59,245 nt of DNA from Flavobacterium tructae (GCF_002217475.1 NZ_MUHH01000027.1:8843-68087); one strand, 5' to 3'. Shown: positions 45,180-54,207, counted from the stretch's first letter. Numbers and translations: made by a program. The notes: a model not told the origin generated them from the sequence alone.

Positions 45180-45845
45180 TTAGTAATTGATATGTCCTAT
45201 AATTTTTGCAACAGTATTCCAGGCCTTTTTAGGATCCTGTGCAATAATATTTTCTAAAAGTTGCTGGTGTACGGCTGATGTTTCCTGGAATATTTTGGTA
45301 TCACCATAAAGATGCAGGAATCCTTTTTTAAGATGTACGGAAGCAGATTTGTAAAGATCAGCCAGAATTTCATTTTTTGAAGCTTTTGCAATCGCAATAT
45401 GAAATTGTATATCCGCTTCTACACATTCCTCGAGATTTCCTTCTTTGGCAGCGATCATTCTGTTGAGTAAATGCTCTTTCATGGCAACGATATCGTCATC
45501 AGTTCTGTTGATTGCAGCTTTTTCGGCAATTTTCATTTCGAGTATTTGTCGCACTTCGTCCAGATCCTGAACATTGGCGCGCATGATACGCTGATCCATT
45601 GGTTCGCGTGTACTGGTTAATCGCTCTACAAAAGTACCAACACCTTGCTGAATACGTAAAAAACCGGAGTTAGCAAGCAATTTCATCGCCTCACGTATAG
45701 AGGAACGACCCACACCAAAACTTTTCATCAATTCAGCTTCTATGGGTAGTTTTTCATTAATTTTATAATGACCCAAAGTGATTTGCTCCTGTATTTTGGA
45801 AGCAACTTCTTCTGCAAGTGATTTTTTTTGGATTAGTGTTTTCAT
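45180..45845 (-). CDS. GntR family (FadR subfamily) transcriptional repressor
   Basis: A 221-residue regulator from the ATG at 45845 (MKTLIQKKSLAEEVASKIQEQ). The N-terminal winged helix holds GHYKINEKLPIEAELMKSFGVGRSSIREAMKLLANSGFLRIQQGVGTFV. The C-terminal FCD helical domain (about 90-215) has conserved metal/ligand residues, including Asp and His (ADIQFHIAIAKAS, VHQQLLE). The frame stays open to 45905, but that stretch contains its own operator, so 45845 is the start. FadR-type regulators sense carboxylic acids or sugar acids. Autoregulated (see operator entries). Confidence 0.93.
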   Translation of the reverse strand: MKTLIQKKSLAEEVASKIQEQITLGHYKINEKLPIEAELMKSFGVGRSSIREAMKLLANSGFLRIQQGVGTFVERLTSTREPMDQRIMRANVQDLDEVRQILEMKIAEKAAINRTDDDIVAMKEHLLNRMIAAKEGNLEECVEADIQFHIAIAKASKNEILADLYKSASVHLKKGFLHLYGDTKIFQETSAVHQQLLENIIAQDPKKAWNTVAKIIGHINY

Positions 45846-45852
45846 GCGTAGT

Positions 45853-45867
45853 ATCACATCGTCTGAT
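45853..45867. promoter_or_regulatory. Autoregulatory operator of GntR gene
   Basis: ATCACATCGTCTGAT is 8 bp upstream of the GntR start codon and matches the perfect palindrome at 45149 in 13 of 15 positions. It overlaps the expected transcription start, so bound repressor would block initiation. Confidence 0.75.
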
Positions 45868-45872
45868 GATCG

Positions 45873-45880
45873 CAAATGTA
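45873..45880 (-). promoter_or_regulatory. -7 element of GntR-MFS operon
   Basis: On the minus strand, TACATTTG fits TAnnTTTG. The expected start site falls within the operator at 45853-45867. A -33 TTG is not clear. Confidence 0.5.
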
Positions 45881-46140
45881 AAAGAATAATTGTAGTATCG
45901 ACCATTATTAGGATATTTTTATGATTTTATTGATAAGGAAATTAGGAGGCAAATTGTTAATTTAAATTGTTAGTTTTTGGTTTATAGTAAGTTATGTTTG
46001 AATGCTCTTGCTGTTAATTGTTAACGGTATGATATGAAATTGTATAACTTTTCGGGTGAATTATATAAAATTTTTCAATTTAAATTTTAGAAGTTTGATG
46101 TTGATACCCAAATATCATTTTTTAACTAAATCTACTGTAT

Positions 46141-47367
46141 ATGAAAAATCTAAAACACATTGTGCTTCTTTTGGGCGTATTCTTTACTTTTTTGAGCTGT
46201 TCAAATGACAAAGAAACGCCGTCTAATCCCGGTACGATTACAAACCCTGTAGAAGGTAATCCTGCGAATACGACTTATAAACCTGCTTTTACAGGACAAA
46301 CTCGTATTAATGGTGTGCAGACCAATACGGCATTTGAGGCTAAGATTATTACCAATGCGCTTACAAGCCCTTGGGGAGTTAAAAGTCTTCCGGATGGCCG
46401 TTTGTTAGTCACACAAAAAGCAGGTACTATGCATATTGTTACAACTGCGGGAGTGGTAAGTGCTCCTATTACCGGTATTCCTGCTGTAAATGCAGGAGGA
46501 CAGGGTGGTTTGTTGGGCTTATGTCTGGATCCTGAGTTTGCATCAAACAGAATGATTTATTGGGTATTTTCAGAAGCTACTGGCGGAGGAAATAACACTG
46601 CAGTGGCCAAGGGGAAATTATCGGCTGATGAGAAAACAATAGAAGGAGCGACGATTATTTACAGAGCAAAGCCTGCCAATGCTAGTACACTTCATTACGG
46701 AGGACGTATTTTGTTTGATAAGACTGGTAATTTGGTGGTTAGCACCGGAGAACGTTCGGTTTTAGAAACAAGGCCTTTGGCACAATCGCTTACATCAGGT
46801 CTTGGTAAAGTGGTAAGAATTACAAAAGAAGGACAGCCGGCATCAGGAAATCCAACTTTTAGTCAGGCAGGAGCATTGCCTGAATTGTATAGCTACGGAC
46901 ACAGAAACCCTCAGGGATTGGCGCTTCACCCCGTTAGTGGTGAAATCTGGCTTTCGGAACATGGACCACGCGGAGGTGATGAAATCAATCGCTTAAAGGC
47001 TGGTGCAAATTACGGATGGCCTATCATTACTTACGGAATTGAATACAGCGGAGAAAAAATAGGCGCAGGAATTCAGCAGCAGGACGGTATGGAGCAGCCG
47101 GTTTATTACTGGGATCCGGTAGTTTCGCCAAGTGGCATGACGTTTTACAGCGGTAATCGCGTTCCGGAATGGCAGAACAATCTTTTTATTGGGGCTCTAA
47201 GCGGAATGCATATCGTGCGTCTTGCTATAGATAATAATAAAGTTGTGGGTGAAGAGAGGCTTTTGGTATCAGAGAATCAACGGTTCAGAGATATTACTCA
47301 GGGAAATGACGGGGCTTTGTATGCGGTTACGGATAGTGGCAGGTTGTATAAGATTGATAAAAAGTAA
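46141..47367 (+). CDS. PQQ-dependent sugar dehydrogenase-like lipoprotein
   Basis: A 408-residue lipoprotein (lipobox LS-Cys20) with the soluble glucose/sorbosone dehydrogenase propeller: LTSPWGVKSLPDGRLLVTQKAGTM, HYGGRILFD, GHRNPQGLALHP, SEHGPRGGDEINRLKAGANYGWP and SPSGMTFYSG. The Asd/aldose dehydrogenase type oxidises sugars in the periplasm using PQQ. I see no pqq genes in the window, so cofactor would come from elsewhere or the medium. Confidence 0.9.
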   Translation: MKNLKHIVLLLGVFFTFLSCSNDKETPSNPGTITNPVEGNPANTTYKPAFTGQTRINGVQTNTAFEAKIITNALTSPWGVKSLPDGRLLVTQKAGTMHIVTTAGVVSAPITGIPAVNAGGQGGLLGLCLDPEFASNRMIYWVFSEATGGGNNTAVAKGKLSADEKTIEGATIIYRAKPANASTLHYGGRILFDKTGNLVVSTGERSVLETRPLAQSLTSGLGKVVRITKEGQPASGNPTFSQAGALPELYSYGHRNPQGLALHPVSGEIWLSEHGPRGGDEINRLKAGANYGWPIITYGIEYSGEKIGAGIQQQDGMEQPVYYWDPVVSPSGMTFYSGNRVPEWQNNLFIGALSGMHIVRLAIDNNKVVGEERLLVSENQRFRDITQGNDGALYAVTDSGRLYKIDKK

Positions 47368-47629
47368 ATTCTGAGTTTTGGAAATAGGAATAAAAAATGG
47401 TGCTGAAAAGCGCCATTTTTTGTTGGCATAAAAGTGTTTTTTTAGATTTTTAGATTTTTAGAATGTTGGATTTTAGATTAGCGATTGCAGATTTTTAATT
47501 TTTGACTTTTAATTTTTAATTTAAGATTGTTAATGACATTGTCCGTTTGATAGTAATGGTTTTAACACGCACAACATGCTTTTAGTCTATTATTTTGATA
47601 GGTTAATAAAAGTTTTATTCGTTTTTGTC
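47368..47629. other. Intergenic region upstream of methionine leader
   Basis: After the terminator the region consists of TTAGATTTTTAGA and TTTTTAATTTTTGACT low-complexity repeats (about 47440-47525), like those at 41998-42060. No gene. Confidence 0.5.
47392..47425 (+). terminator. Terminator after sugar dehydrogenase gene
   Basis: Stem AAAAATGGTGCT/AGCGCCATTTTT (one G-U pair) with loop GAAA and a T-rich tail, 25 bp after the stop codon. Confidence 0.88.
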
Positions 47630-47658
47630 TTGAAATTAAAAATAACTCATTAAATTTG
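47630..47658 (+). promoter_or_regulatory. Promoter of metNIQ leader
   Basis: TTG (47630-47632), 18 bp spacer, TAAATTTG (47651-47658) match the Bacteroidota consensus well. Transcription should begin about 47662, only 4-6 nt before the leader ORF ATG. Confidence 0.75.
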
Positions 47659-47666
47659 CCGCATCA

Positions 47667-47762
47667 ATGAGAAAAAAGAACCAGAATAGAAGCTATTGTA
47701 ACAGCAACATGATGATGTGCTGCGGCCCTGTTATGAGGTTAATTGATCTGGCTTACCTATAA
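47667..47762 (+). CDS. Met/Cys-rich leader peptide of metNIQ
   Basis: A 31-residue ORF starting almost at the predicted 5' end of the transcript. Residues 11-23 are CNSNMMMCCGPVM: three consecutive Met codons, then two Cys codons, with further Met23 and Cys11, five Met (with start) and three Cys in 31. The codons 47709-47723 overlap a hairpin (47703-47721). An intrinsic terminator follows at 47783-47820, 20 bp after its stop, then metN at 47837. The arrangement is that of a ribosome-mediated attenuator sensing charged tRNA-Met and tRNA-Cys. Not a known protein family to me. Confidence 0.7.
   Translation: MRKKNQNRSYCNSNMMMCCGPVMRLIDLAYL
47699..47733 (+). promoter_or_regulatory. Leader hairpin over Met/Cys codons
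   Basis: Outer TAACAG (47699-47704)/CTGTTA (47728-47733) and an alternative inner AGC-a-ACAT/ATGT-GCT hairpin (47703-47721, loop GATG) fold around the MMMCC codons. Downstream ATGAGG (47733-47738) can pair with CCTTTCAT (47786-47793, 2-nt bulge), and GGCTT (47750-47754) with AAGCC (47783-47787), in the terminator's 5' arm: candidate antiterminators. Found by eye, no energies calculated. Confidence 0.45.
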
Positions 47763-47782
47763 AATAATAGTATTTATTTAAG

Positions 47783-47820
47783 AAGCCTTTCATGATTTTT
47801 TGAGAGGCTTTTTTGTTTTT
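47783..47820 (+). terminator. Attenuator terminator before metN
   Basis: Stem AAGCCTTTC/GAGAGGCTT (one G-U), a 10-nt loop, then TTTTTGTTTTT. It lies between the leader ORF and the metN ATG at 47837, where an ordinary operon would have none. Confidence 0.82.
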
Positions 47821-47836
47821 AAACTTGAATTACGGA

Positions 47837-48868
47837 ATGATTGAATTAAAAAATGTCACTAAGAATTTCCATCAGAAGGATCGAATAGTTTCCGCCTTAT
47901 CGGATGTTTCGCTTAGGGTTCCGCCCGGGAAAATTTTTGGTGTAATTGGAACGTCGGGAGCGGGAAAAAGTACCCTAATTCGATGTGTGAATTTGTTGGA
48001 AAGACCCACTTCGGGAGAAATCATTGTAGACGGAAAAGCATTAATGCAATTGTCTAATGCCCAACTGGCGGTAGAGAGAAGACAGATTGGAATGATTTTT
48101 CAGCACTTTAATTTGCTTTCGTCACGCACGGTTTTCGAAAATGTGGCTTTTCCGCTGGAACTTGTTGGAGCTTCTAAAGCCGAAATCAAAAATCGTGTTT
48201 TAGAATTATTGGAATTGGTAGGTTTGAAAGAAAAGGCCAGTGATTATCCGGCAAGTCTTTCGGGTGGTCAAAAGCAAAGGGTTGCCATTGCACGTACGCT
48301 GGCTAATAATCCGAAAGTACTTTTATGTGATGAGGCGACAAGTGCACTGGATCCAGCAACAACCAGATCGATTTTAAACTTACTGAAAGATATTAACCGT
48401 CGTTTGAACATTACCGTTCTTCTAATTACGCACCAAATGGAAGTTGTGAAATCGATCTGTGATGAAGTAGCGGTAATCAGTCACGGAAAATTAATAGAGC
48501 AGGGAAGTGTTGGAGAAATTTTTGCTGATCCGAAACACGAACTGACCAAAGAATTTATCGCTTCATCCTTGCATCTTGATGTTCCGCAGGTGTATCAGGA
48601 AAGGCTGCAAAAAGAAGATCGTGAGGGATTGAATCCGCTCTTGCGACTTGAGATGACGGGTAAATCGGTTAACGAGCCTGTTATTTCAGAGGTTTCGCGT
48701 TTGTTTGATACTAACTTTAAAATTGTCAGCGCACAAATGGATCAGGCAGGAGAAGTTAATTTTGGTGTGATGCTGATCGAATTGTCGGGTAAACGTGAAA
48801 ATTATGATGCTGCAATCCAGTATTTTATTTCAAAACATATTAAAACAGAAATCATAGGTTATGTATGA
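47837..48868 (+). CDS. metN: Methionine ABC transporter ATPase MetN
   Basis: A 343-residue ATPase from the ATG at 47837 ([11 protein letters not shown]); the frame runs 8 codons further into the terminator. Walker A GTSGAGKS (38-45), Q loop, signature [16 protein letters not shown], Walker [14 protein letters not shown]. The C-terminal approximately 80 residues are the NIL ligand-binding domain ([31 protein letters not shown]), which in MetN senses methionine and inhibits transport. Overlaps metI by 8 bp. Confidence 0.96.
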   Translation: MIELKNVTKNFHQKDRIVSALSDVSLRVPPGKIFGVIGTSGAGKSTLIRCVNLLERPTSGEIIVDGKALMQLSNAQLAVERRQIGMIFQHFNLLSSRTVFENVAFPLELVGASKAEIKNRVLELLELVGLKEKASDYPASLSGGQKQRVAIARTLANNPKVLLCDEATSALDPATTRSILNLLKDINRRLNITVLLITHQMEVVKSICDEVAVISHGKLIEQGSVGEIFADPKHELTKEFIASSLHLDVPQVYQERLQKEDREGLNPLLRLEMTGKSVNEPVISEVSRLFDTNFKIVSAQMDQAGEVNFGVMLIELSGKRENYDAAIQYFISKHIKTEIIGYV

Positions 48869-49514
48869 ATCCATTATTGAATTATTATTAAAAGGTACCT
48901 GGGAAACCATAGTGATGACTTTTGTCTCCGGTTTTTTTGGTTTTCTGCTTGGACTACCAACAGGTGTTTTACTTTTTCTAACCCGAAAAAATCAAATTTT
49001 AGAACAGCCGGTTTTGAATCGGTTTTTATCGGTTTTGGTGAACGTTTTTCGTTCAATTCCGTTTATCATCTTAATTGTATGGATGATTCCGTTTACACGA
49101 TCGCTGGTAGGAACTTCCATTGGTGTAAGTGCAGCATTGGTACCGTTAAGTATTGGAGCAGCTCCTTTTATTGCCAGATTGGTAGAGAATAGTCTTTTGG
49201 GACTTCCGTCAGGTTTAATCGAAGCAGCACGTGCATTGGGAGCAACTCCTTTGCAAATCGTATTTAAAGTCTTGCTTCCGGAAGCTTTGCCTTCTTTAAT
49301 TAATGCGGCATCGATTACGTTAATCACACTTGTAGGATATTCTGCAATGGGTGGAGCAGTTGGAGCAGGTGGTTTAGGACAGGTGGGGTACCAGTACGGT
49401 TATATAGGTTATGATGCTGTAACGATGAACTCGGTTTTGGCTTTACTGGTTGTTCTGGTATTCCTGATTCAGTTCGCAGGTGATGCATTGTCTAAACGAT
49501 TTGACCATAGATAA
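48861..49514 (+). CDS. metI: Methionine ABC transporter permease MetI
   Basis: A 217-residue permease with five membrane helices, the EAA-like loop [30 protein letters not shown], and the MetI-typical [15 protein letters not shown]. Two copies would pair with MetN. Its start overlaps the metN stop, so translation is coupled. Confidence 0.96.
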   Translation: MYESIIELLLKGTWETIVMTFVSGFFGFLLGLPTGVLLFLTRKNQILEQPVLNRFLSVLVNVFRSIPFIILIVWMIPFTRSLVGTSIGVSAALVPLSIGAAPFIARLVENSLLGLPSGLIEAARALGATPLQIVFKVLLPEALPSLINAASITLITLVGYSAMGGAVGAGGLGQVGYQYGYIGYDAVTMNSVLALLVVLVFLIQFAGDALSKRFDHR

Positions 49515-49539
49515 CGTTTAATTGAGAGCGATGAAGAAA

Positions 49540-49574
49540 GAATAAAGAATAAAGAATAAAGAATAAAGAATAAA
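49540..49574. repeat. Heptamer tandem repeat between metI and metQ
   Basis: Five head-to-tail copies of GAATAAA, in the 100 bp gap before metQ. Copy number may vary between strains. Confidence 0.9.
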
Positions 49575-49614
49575 GAAGATAGAAAAAAGAGTTAAAATTA
49601 TAAATAGTAGAAGG

Positions 49615-50433
49615 ATGAATAATAAACTAAATTTTTTAAAAATAGCAGGGATTGTGGCACTATCAGTTGTAGTGTCCAATTGCGGAAAAAGTAAAAGTAA
49701 CGACCCGCACCATATTAAAGTTGGAGTAGCGGCCGGTCCGGAATATGTGGTGGCTCAGGCTGCTCAAAAAGTAGCCAAAGACAAATACGGTCTTGAAGTA
49801 GAATTGGTTTCTTTTAACGATTATGTGATTCCAAACGAAGCGTTAAGTCAGGGTGATATTGATGTGAATGCTTTTCAGCACAAACCTTATTTAGACGAGC
49901 AATCAAAACAGCGCGGATACAAACTGGCGATTATTGCCAAGACCTTTATTTATCCAATTGCTGCTTATTCTAAAAAGATTAAAAACCTTTCAGAACTGAA
50001 AAACGAAAGCACAATCATTATTCCAAATGACCCTACAAATGGAGGGCGTTCTTTATTACTTTTAGAGAAAAACGGTTTACTGAAACTTCGTCCAAATGTT
50101 GGTTTATTGCCTAAAGTAACGGATATCACGGAAAATCCTAAGAATCTTAAAATATTAGAATTAGAAGCGCCACAATTGCCACGTGCTTTAGACGATCAGA
50201 ATGTAGCGGTAGCGATTATCAATAATACTTTTGCTTCACAGGCAGGACTGGTTCCGGCTCGTGATGCTCTGTTTGTAGAGGACAAAGATTCGCCTTACGT
50301 CAACTTAATTGTAAGTCGTGATGATAACAAAAAAGAAGAAAAAATAAAACAGTTTGTAGCAGCTTTTCAATCTGCTGAAGTAGAACAGGCTGCGGTTCGC
50401 GAGTTTAAAGGCGGAGCAGTAAAGGGCTGGTAA
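49615..50433 (+). CDS. metQ: Methionine-binding lipoprotein MetQ
   Basis: A 272-residue substrate-binding lipoprotein (lipobox VSN-Cys23). The NlpA/MetQ family blocks are clear: IKVGVAAGPEYVVAQAAQKVAKDKYGLEVELVSFNDYVIPNEALSQGDIDVNAFQHKPYLD and IIPNDPTNGGRSLLLLEKNGLLKL. Anchored to the outer face of the inner membrane (or exported), it delivers D/L-methionine to MetNI. Confidence 0.96.
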   Translation: MNNKLNFLKIAGIVALSVVVSNCGKSKSNDPHHIKVGVAAGPEYVVAQAAQKVAKDKYGLEVELVSFNDYVIPNEALSQGDIDVNAFQHKPYLDEQSKQRGYKLAIIAKTFIYPIAAYSKKIKNLSELKNESTIIIPNDPTNGGRSLLLLEKNGLLKLRPNVGLLPKVTDITENPKNLKILELEAPQLPRALDDQNVAVAIINNTFASQAGLVPARDALFVEDKDSPYVNLIVSRDDNKKEEKIKQFVAAFQSAEVEQAAVREFKGGAVKGW

Positions 50434-50505
50434 TTTTTTTTGAAATATAGTAAGTTTGGGTTGGGCTGTTAATCTTTTTTATCAGGTAAAATCTTTAAGT
50501 TATAT

Positions 50506-50540
50506 AAAGTGCAATGATTAAAAATCATTGCACTTTTTTT
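50506..50540 (+). terminator. Terminator of metNIQ operon
   Basis: Stem AAAGTGCAATGATT/AATCATTGCACTTT, 14 bp perfect, 3-nt loop and T-run. Confidence 0.93.
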
Positions 50541-50703
50541 GTATTTTAGCTCCGTTTAAAAAATAAAGACTGACATCAGTTGCTAAAAATCATCCCTGTT
50601 AAGAGGTATTGATCACATTTTATGAGGGGTATAAACAAGTTAGCGACAATTTTATCAAACTGACTACAAATAAAAAAATTGACCAAAATATTTGACCAAA
50701 AAA

Positions 50704-51420
50704 ATGAACTGCCTAAACTGTAACACCGAAGTAAATTCTAATTTTTGTCCCGACTGTGGACAGCCAAAAGTACTCAAAAGGATTAACGGACATTATATAG
50801 TTCACGAAATTGAACACGTTTTGCATTTTGAACGTGGAATATTTTATACGATTAAAGAACTTATAACAAGCCCGGGACAAAATATCAGAAATTATCTTAC
50901 TGAAAACAGAAGCCGACTCGTTAAACCTATCATTTTTATTATTGTTAGTTCCTTAATTTATTCCATAAGCAATCATTTTTTTCATTTCCAGGATGGTTAT
51001 ATTAATTACCTTGACAGTCAAAAAACGTCAACAAGTACTATCTCAAAATGGGTTCAGATGAATTTAGGTTATTCCAATATAATGATGGGGATATTTATTG
51101 CATTGTGGACAAAACTATTTTTCAGAAAACGAGATTATAACATATTTGAAATATTAATTCTTCTCTGTTTCGTAATGGGAATTGGGATGTTAATTTATGC
51201 CATTTTTGGAGTTGTTTACGGTCTGACACATTTAAATATAATGCAATTTGCCGGAATTGCGGCATTTATGTATTCAACTTGGGCTATTGGACAGTTTTAT
51301 GACAGAGGGAAAGTATCTTCTTATGTTAAAGCCTTTTTGGCCTACATTTTTGGGATGATGACATTTTCATTAGCCATTTTGCTTGTTGGAACATTAATTG
51401 ACTTAGTAATAAAACATTAA
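50704..51420 (+). CDS. DUF3667 zinc-ribbon membrane protein
   Basis: A 238-residue protein. I place the start at the ATG 50704 rather than the in-frame TTG at 50692. The N-terminus has a zinc ribbon (CLNCNTEVNSNFCPDCGQP, CxxC-x9-CxxC) and the family sequence NGHYIVHEIEHVLHFERGIFYTIKELITSPGQ.IR.YLTENRSRLVKP.IF. Five membrane helices follow. DUF3667 is common in Bacteroidota, function unknown. Confidence 0.88.
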   Translation: MNCLNCNTEVNSNFCPDCGQPKVLKRINGHYIVHEIEHVLHFERGIFYTIKELITSPGQNIRNYLTENRSRLVKPIIFIIVSSLIYSISNHFFHFQDGYINYLDSQKTSTSTISKWVQMNLGYSNIMMGIFIALWTKLFFRKRDYNIFEILILLCFVMGIGMLIYAIFGVVYGLTHLNIMQFAGIAAFMYSTWAIGQFYDRGKVSSYVKAFLAYIFGMMTFSLAILLVGTLIDLVIKH

Positions 51421-51511
51421 AATTCCATTTGCCTTTGGCTTTCAATGGTAGGTTAGTAATCCATAATTGGTGATGATAGTTATAGACTTTCTGTTTTTAA
51501 CTATTGAATTT

Positions 51512-52843
51512 TTATTCAAGCAAACAAATTTCAAAAATGGTTTTGCCATTTTCATTTCTATGGGTGATATAGCCGCCATGTGCTTCAATGATATTTTTGG
51601 AGAGCGTTAAGCCAATGCCGGCACCTTCTGTTCGGGTGGTGAAAAAAGGGAGAAATACTTTGTGTTCAATTTCTTTTTCGATTCCGTTTCCGGTGTCTGT
51701 GATTTTAATGAAAGCCCTATTTTCTTTAAACTCTGTCGACACCGTTACTTTTTTTTCCGTGGCATCTTTTAAAGCATAAATACAATTGGTTAACAGGTTG
51801 ATAAAAACCTGTTCGATTTGCTGAGAGTCGATATTAATCCAGTGTTTGGAAGTAATAGTGTTGACAACTTCAATACCTTTTTCCCTGAACAGGGGAGCCA
51901 TAATCTGAAGACAATTGTGCATCAGTAGCTGTAAGTCAGCTTTCTCTTTTTTTGGTGTGGGCAACATGGCCAGTTTTCGATAACCTTCGACAAATTTTTG
52001 CAGATGATCGCTTCGTCTGAGCATGGTTTCAACGCTATTTTTGACATCTTCCAAATCTTCAGCCGACATAGTGTCCTGTTCTACCAAATCCTGTAGGTTC
52101 TGGCAAATAGAACGAATAGGAGTTATAGAATTTAAGAGTTCATGCGAAATCACTTTCATTAAATTCACCCAGGCATCTTTTTCTTTTTTTTCGACAACAT
52201 TCTGAATCGAATCCAGTAAAACGATAAAATAATCTTTTCCAAAGATCTCAGTTCGAGAAGCCTGCAATACAAAGGTTTGCATGTTTTGTTCTTGTACCCG
52301 AATCTCTAAAGAGGTTTTGACTTCCTGAAATTCGTCAGCTTCGATAACTTCACACAACGATGGCAATTGATCTTTAAGATATTTCCATTTGGAGACTTTC
52401 GGAACATTAAAATGAGAAGAAAAATGATCGTTCATTAGGAAAATATTCCATTCTATTTCTTCTTTTTGCAGAATGATGATCCCGGATTCTATAGTGTTTA
52501 AAATCGAACGATAGACAATGTCTTTAGAGATCTGTTCGTTTTGTTTGCCTTTTAGAGTATCGTATAAGAGAAACAATTCGTGGTAGTTTTTATTGTATTT
52601 ATGCTGTGAAAAATCGGAACTAAAATCATTTTGTAAGATTGAAGAGATGGTTTTGTTGTAAAGCAAAATAAAATTCCGAGTATAAAAGTACATTTCGCGA
52701 ACAAGCAGGAATACAACAAAAAGGCCAAAGATTCCGGTAAAGAAAAGGTCTGTTTTAAAAAAATAAAAAGAGATTTCGATCATCAACACAATCAGAATCA
52801 ATCGTAAAAACAGCAGTTTATAGGTTTGGAAGGTCTGAAACAT
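51512..52843 (-). CDS. NtrY/AtoS-like sensor histidine kinase
   Basis: A 443-residue kinase with two N-terminal membrane helices (about 10-28, 32-50), a PAS-like region (about 105-215), H box VISHELLNSITPIRS (His234), N box NLLTNCIYALKDA, and G boxes DTGNGI and GAGIGLTLSKNI. The missing large periplasmic domain suggests sensing in or near the membrane. One base separates it from the upstream sigma-54 regulator gene, its cognate partner. Confidence 0.94.
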   Translation of the reverse strand: MFQTFQTYKLLFLRLILIVLMIEISFYFFKTDLFFTGIFGLFVVFLLVREMYFYTRNFILLYNKTISSILQNDFSSDFSQHKYNKNYHELFLLYDTLKGKQNEQISKDIVYRSILNTIESGIIILQKEEIEWNIFLMNDHFSSHFNVPKVSKWKYLKDQLPSLCEVIEADEFQEVKTSLEIRVQEQNMQTFVLQASRTEIFGKDYFIVLLDSIQNVVEKKEKDAWVNLMKVISHELLNSITPIRSICQNLQDLVEQDTMSAEDLEDVKNSVETMLRRSDHLQKFVEGYRKLAMLPTPKKEKADLQLLMHNCLQIMAPLFREKGIEVVNTITSKHWINIDSQQIEQVFINLLTNCIYALKDATEKKVTVSTEFKENRAFIKITDTGNGIEKEIEHKVFLPFFTTRTEGAGIGLTLSKNIIEAHGGYITHRNENGKTIFEICLLE

Positions 52844-52844
52844 A

Positions 52845-54194
52845 TTAATTGATATTGATGTTGTATTTTTCTAAACGACGGTATAAAGAGCCTCTGGACA
52901 ATCCTAGTTCTTCTGCCGTTTTACTGATATTATTGTTGTTTTTCAGCAAGGCTTTCTCAACTGCTGCCTTCTCTACAGAAGAGAGCTGAATATCATCCGG
53001 ATTTTCTTCGTAGGGAGTTATGGTCTCTAAATCTAAATCGGAAGTAGTAATTTTATTGTTTTCGCACAGAATAACAGCACGTTCAATTTTATTTTCCATT
53101 TCTCTGATGTTACCATTCCAGGCATGTTTTTCAATTTGTTCCAGTACTTTTTTGTCAAATTGAATTGTATTTCGGTTGTATTTTGCAATCATTTTGTCGA
53201 GAAGGTATTCTGCCAGCGGAATTTTATCTTCGTGACGTTCCCGTAAAGGTGGCAGAACGATTTCCATGGTATTGATACGATAATAAAGGTCTTCCCTAAA
53301 GTTTTTATCGGTAACTTCTTGTTTAAGATTTAGGTTGGTTGCTGTAATGATGCGGACATTTAGCGGTCTTGGCTTTGTTTCACCTAGTCTGGTTACTGTT
53401 TTGGTTTGAATAACCTGCAGCAATTTCGATTGTAAATGCAGCGGTACATTTCCAATTTCATCCAAAAAGATAGTTCCGTTTTGCGCCATTTCGAAACGCC
53501 CGGGAGTATCGGTTTTGGCATCTGTAAAAGCACCTTTGGCATAACCAAACAGCTCACTTTCGAAAATATTCGAATTTAAGGCTCCCAAATCGACAGCTAC
53601 AAATGGATGGCTTTTCCTTTCGGATTGGCTAAAGATATGATGTGCTAAAACAAATTTGCCTGTTCCGTTTTCGCCCAAAATCAAAACGTTAGCATCCGTT
53701 TTAGCCACTTTATCAGCAAGGGAATAGGATTTTTTGATCATTTCTGAGGTACCAATAAAAAAGTCATTTTCGACTTCAGTATTTTTTACGTTCCTCTGTT
53801 CCTTTCGGGATTGATCTACAGCCTGTTTGACAGATTCAAGCAGTTTTTTATTTTCCCAAGGTTTTAAGATATAATCAAAAGCACCGGATTTTAAGCCTTC
53901 AACAGCTGTTTCAACTTTACCAAAAGCGGTCATTAAAATAACAACCGTTTTCGGAGATAGTGTTTTTATTTCTTTCAATAAATACAAACCTTCTCTTCCG
54001 TCTTCAAAACCTATTCTGTAATTCATGTCGAGTAAAACAACATCAATGTGTTTTTGTGACAATAATTCGACAATATTTTTTGGATTATTGAGGGTATAAA
54101 TGTCTTCAAAGTACTTTTTTAGGAACACTTTCGACGCAAAAAGGATGTCTTCCTGATCGTCTATGATTAATATTGCAGCATTTGTCTTTTTCAT
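52845..54194 (-). CDS. Sigma-54-dependent response regulator (NtrC family)
   Basis: A 449-residue enhancer-binding protein. Receiver domain (1-120) with Asp12-Asp13 and phospho-Asp56; AAA+ domain (about 145-375) with Walker A GENGTGK (174-180), GAFTDA (221-226, in place of GAFTGA, needed to contact sigma-54) and Walker B IFLDEIG; C-terminal Fis-type HTH (KTAEELGLSRGSLYRRLEKYN). It probably drives the divergent ABC exporter. Half-site repeats in the intergenic region are candidate binding sites. Confidence 0.95.
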   Translation of the reverse strand: MKKTNAAILIIDDQEDILFASKVFLKKYFEDIYTLNNPKNIVELLSQKHIDVVLLDMNYRIGFEDGREGLYLLKEIKTLSPKTVVILMTAFGKVETAVEGLKSGAFDYILKPWENKKLLESVKQAVDQSRKEQRNVKNTEVENDFFIGTSEMIKKSYSLADKVAKTDANVLILGENGTGKFVLAHHIFSQSERKSHPFVAVDLGALNSNIFESELFGYAKGAFTDAKTDTPGRFEMAQNGTIFLDEIGNVPLHLQSKLLQVIQTKTVTRLGETKPRPLNVRIITATNLNLKQEVTDKNFREDLYYRINTMEIVLPPLRERHEDKIPLAEYLLDKMIAKYNRNTIQFDKKVLEQIEKHAWNGNIREMENKIERAVILCENNKITTSDLDLETITPYEENPDDIQLSSVEKAAVEKALLKNNNNISKTAEELGLSRGSLYRRLEKYNININ

Positions 54195-54207
54195 TTTTGT
54201 TCAGTTT

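Noticed and set aside
45846..45905. Upstream extension of the GntR ORF
   Set aside because: Contains the operator and -7 box; start at 45845 fits the family.
47640..47836. SAM riboswitch upstream of metN
   Set aside because: The sequence lacks the SAM-I core pattern, and a short ORF fills much of the region.
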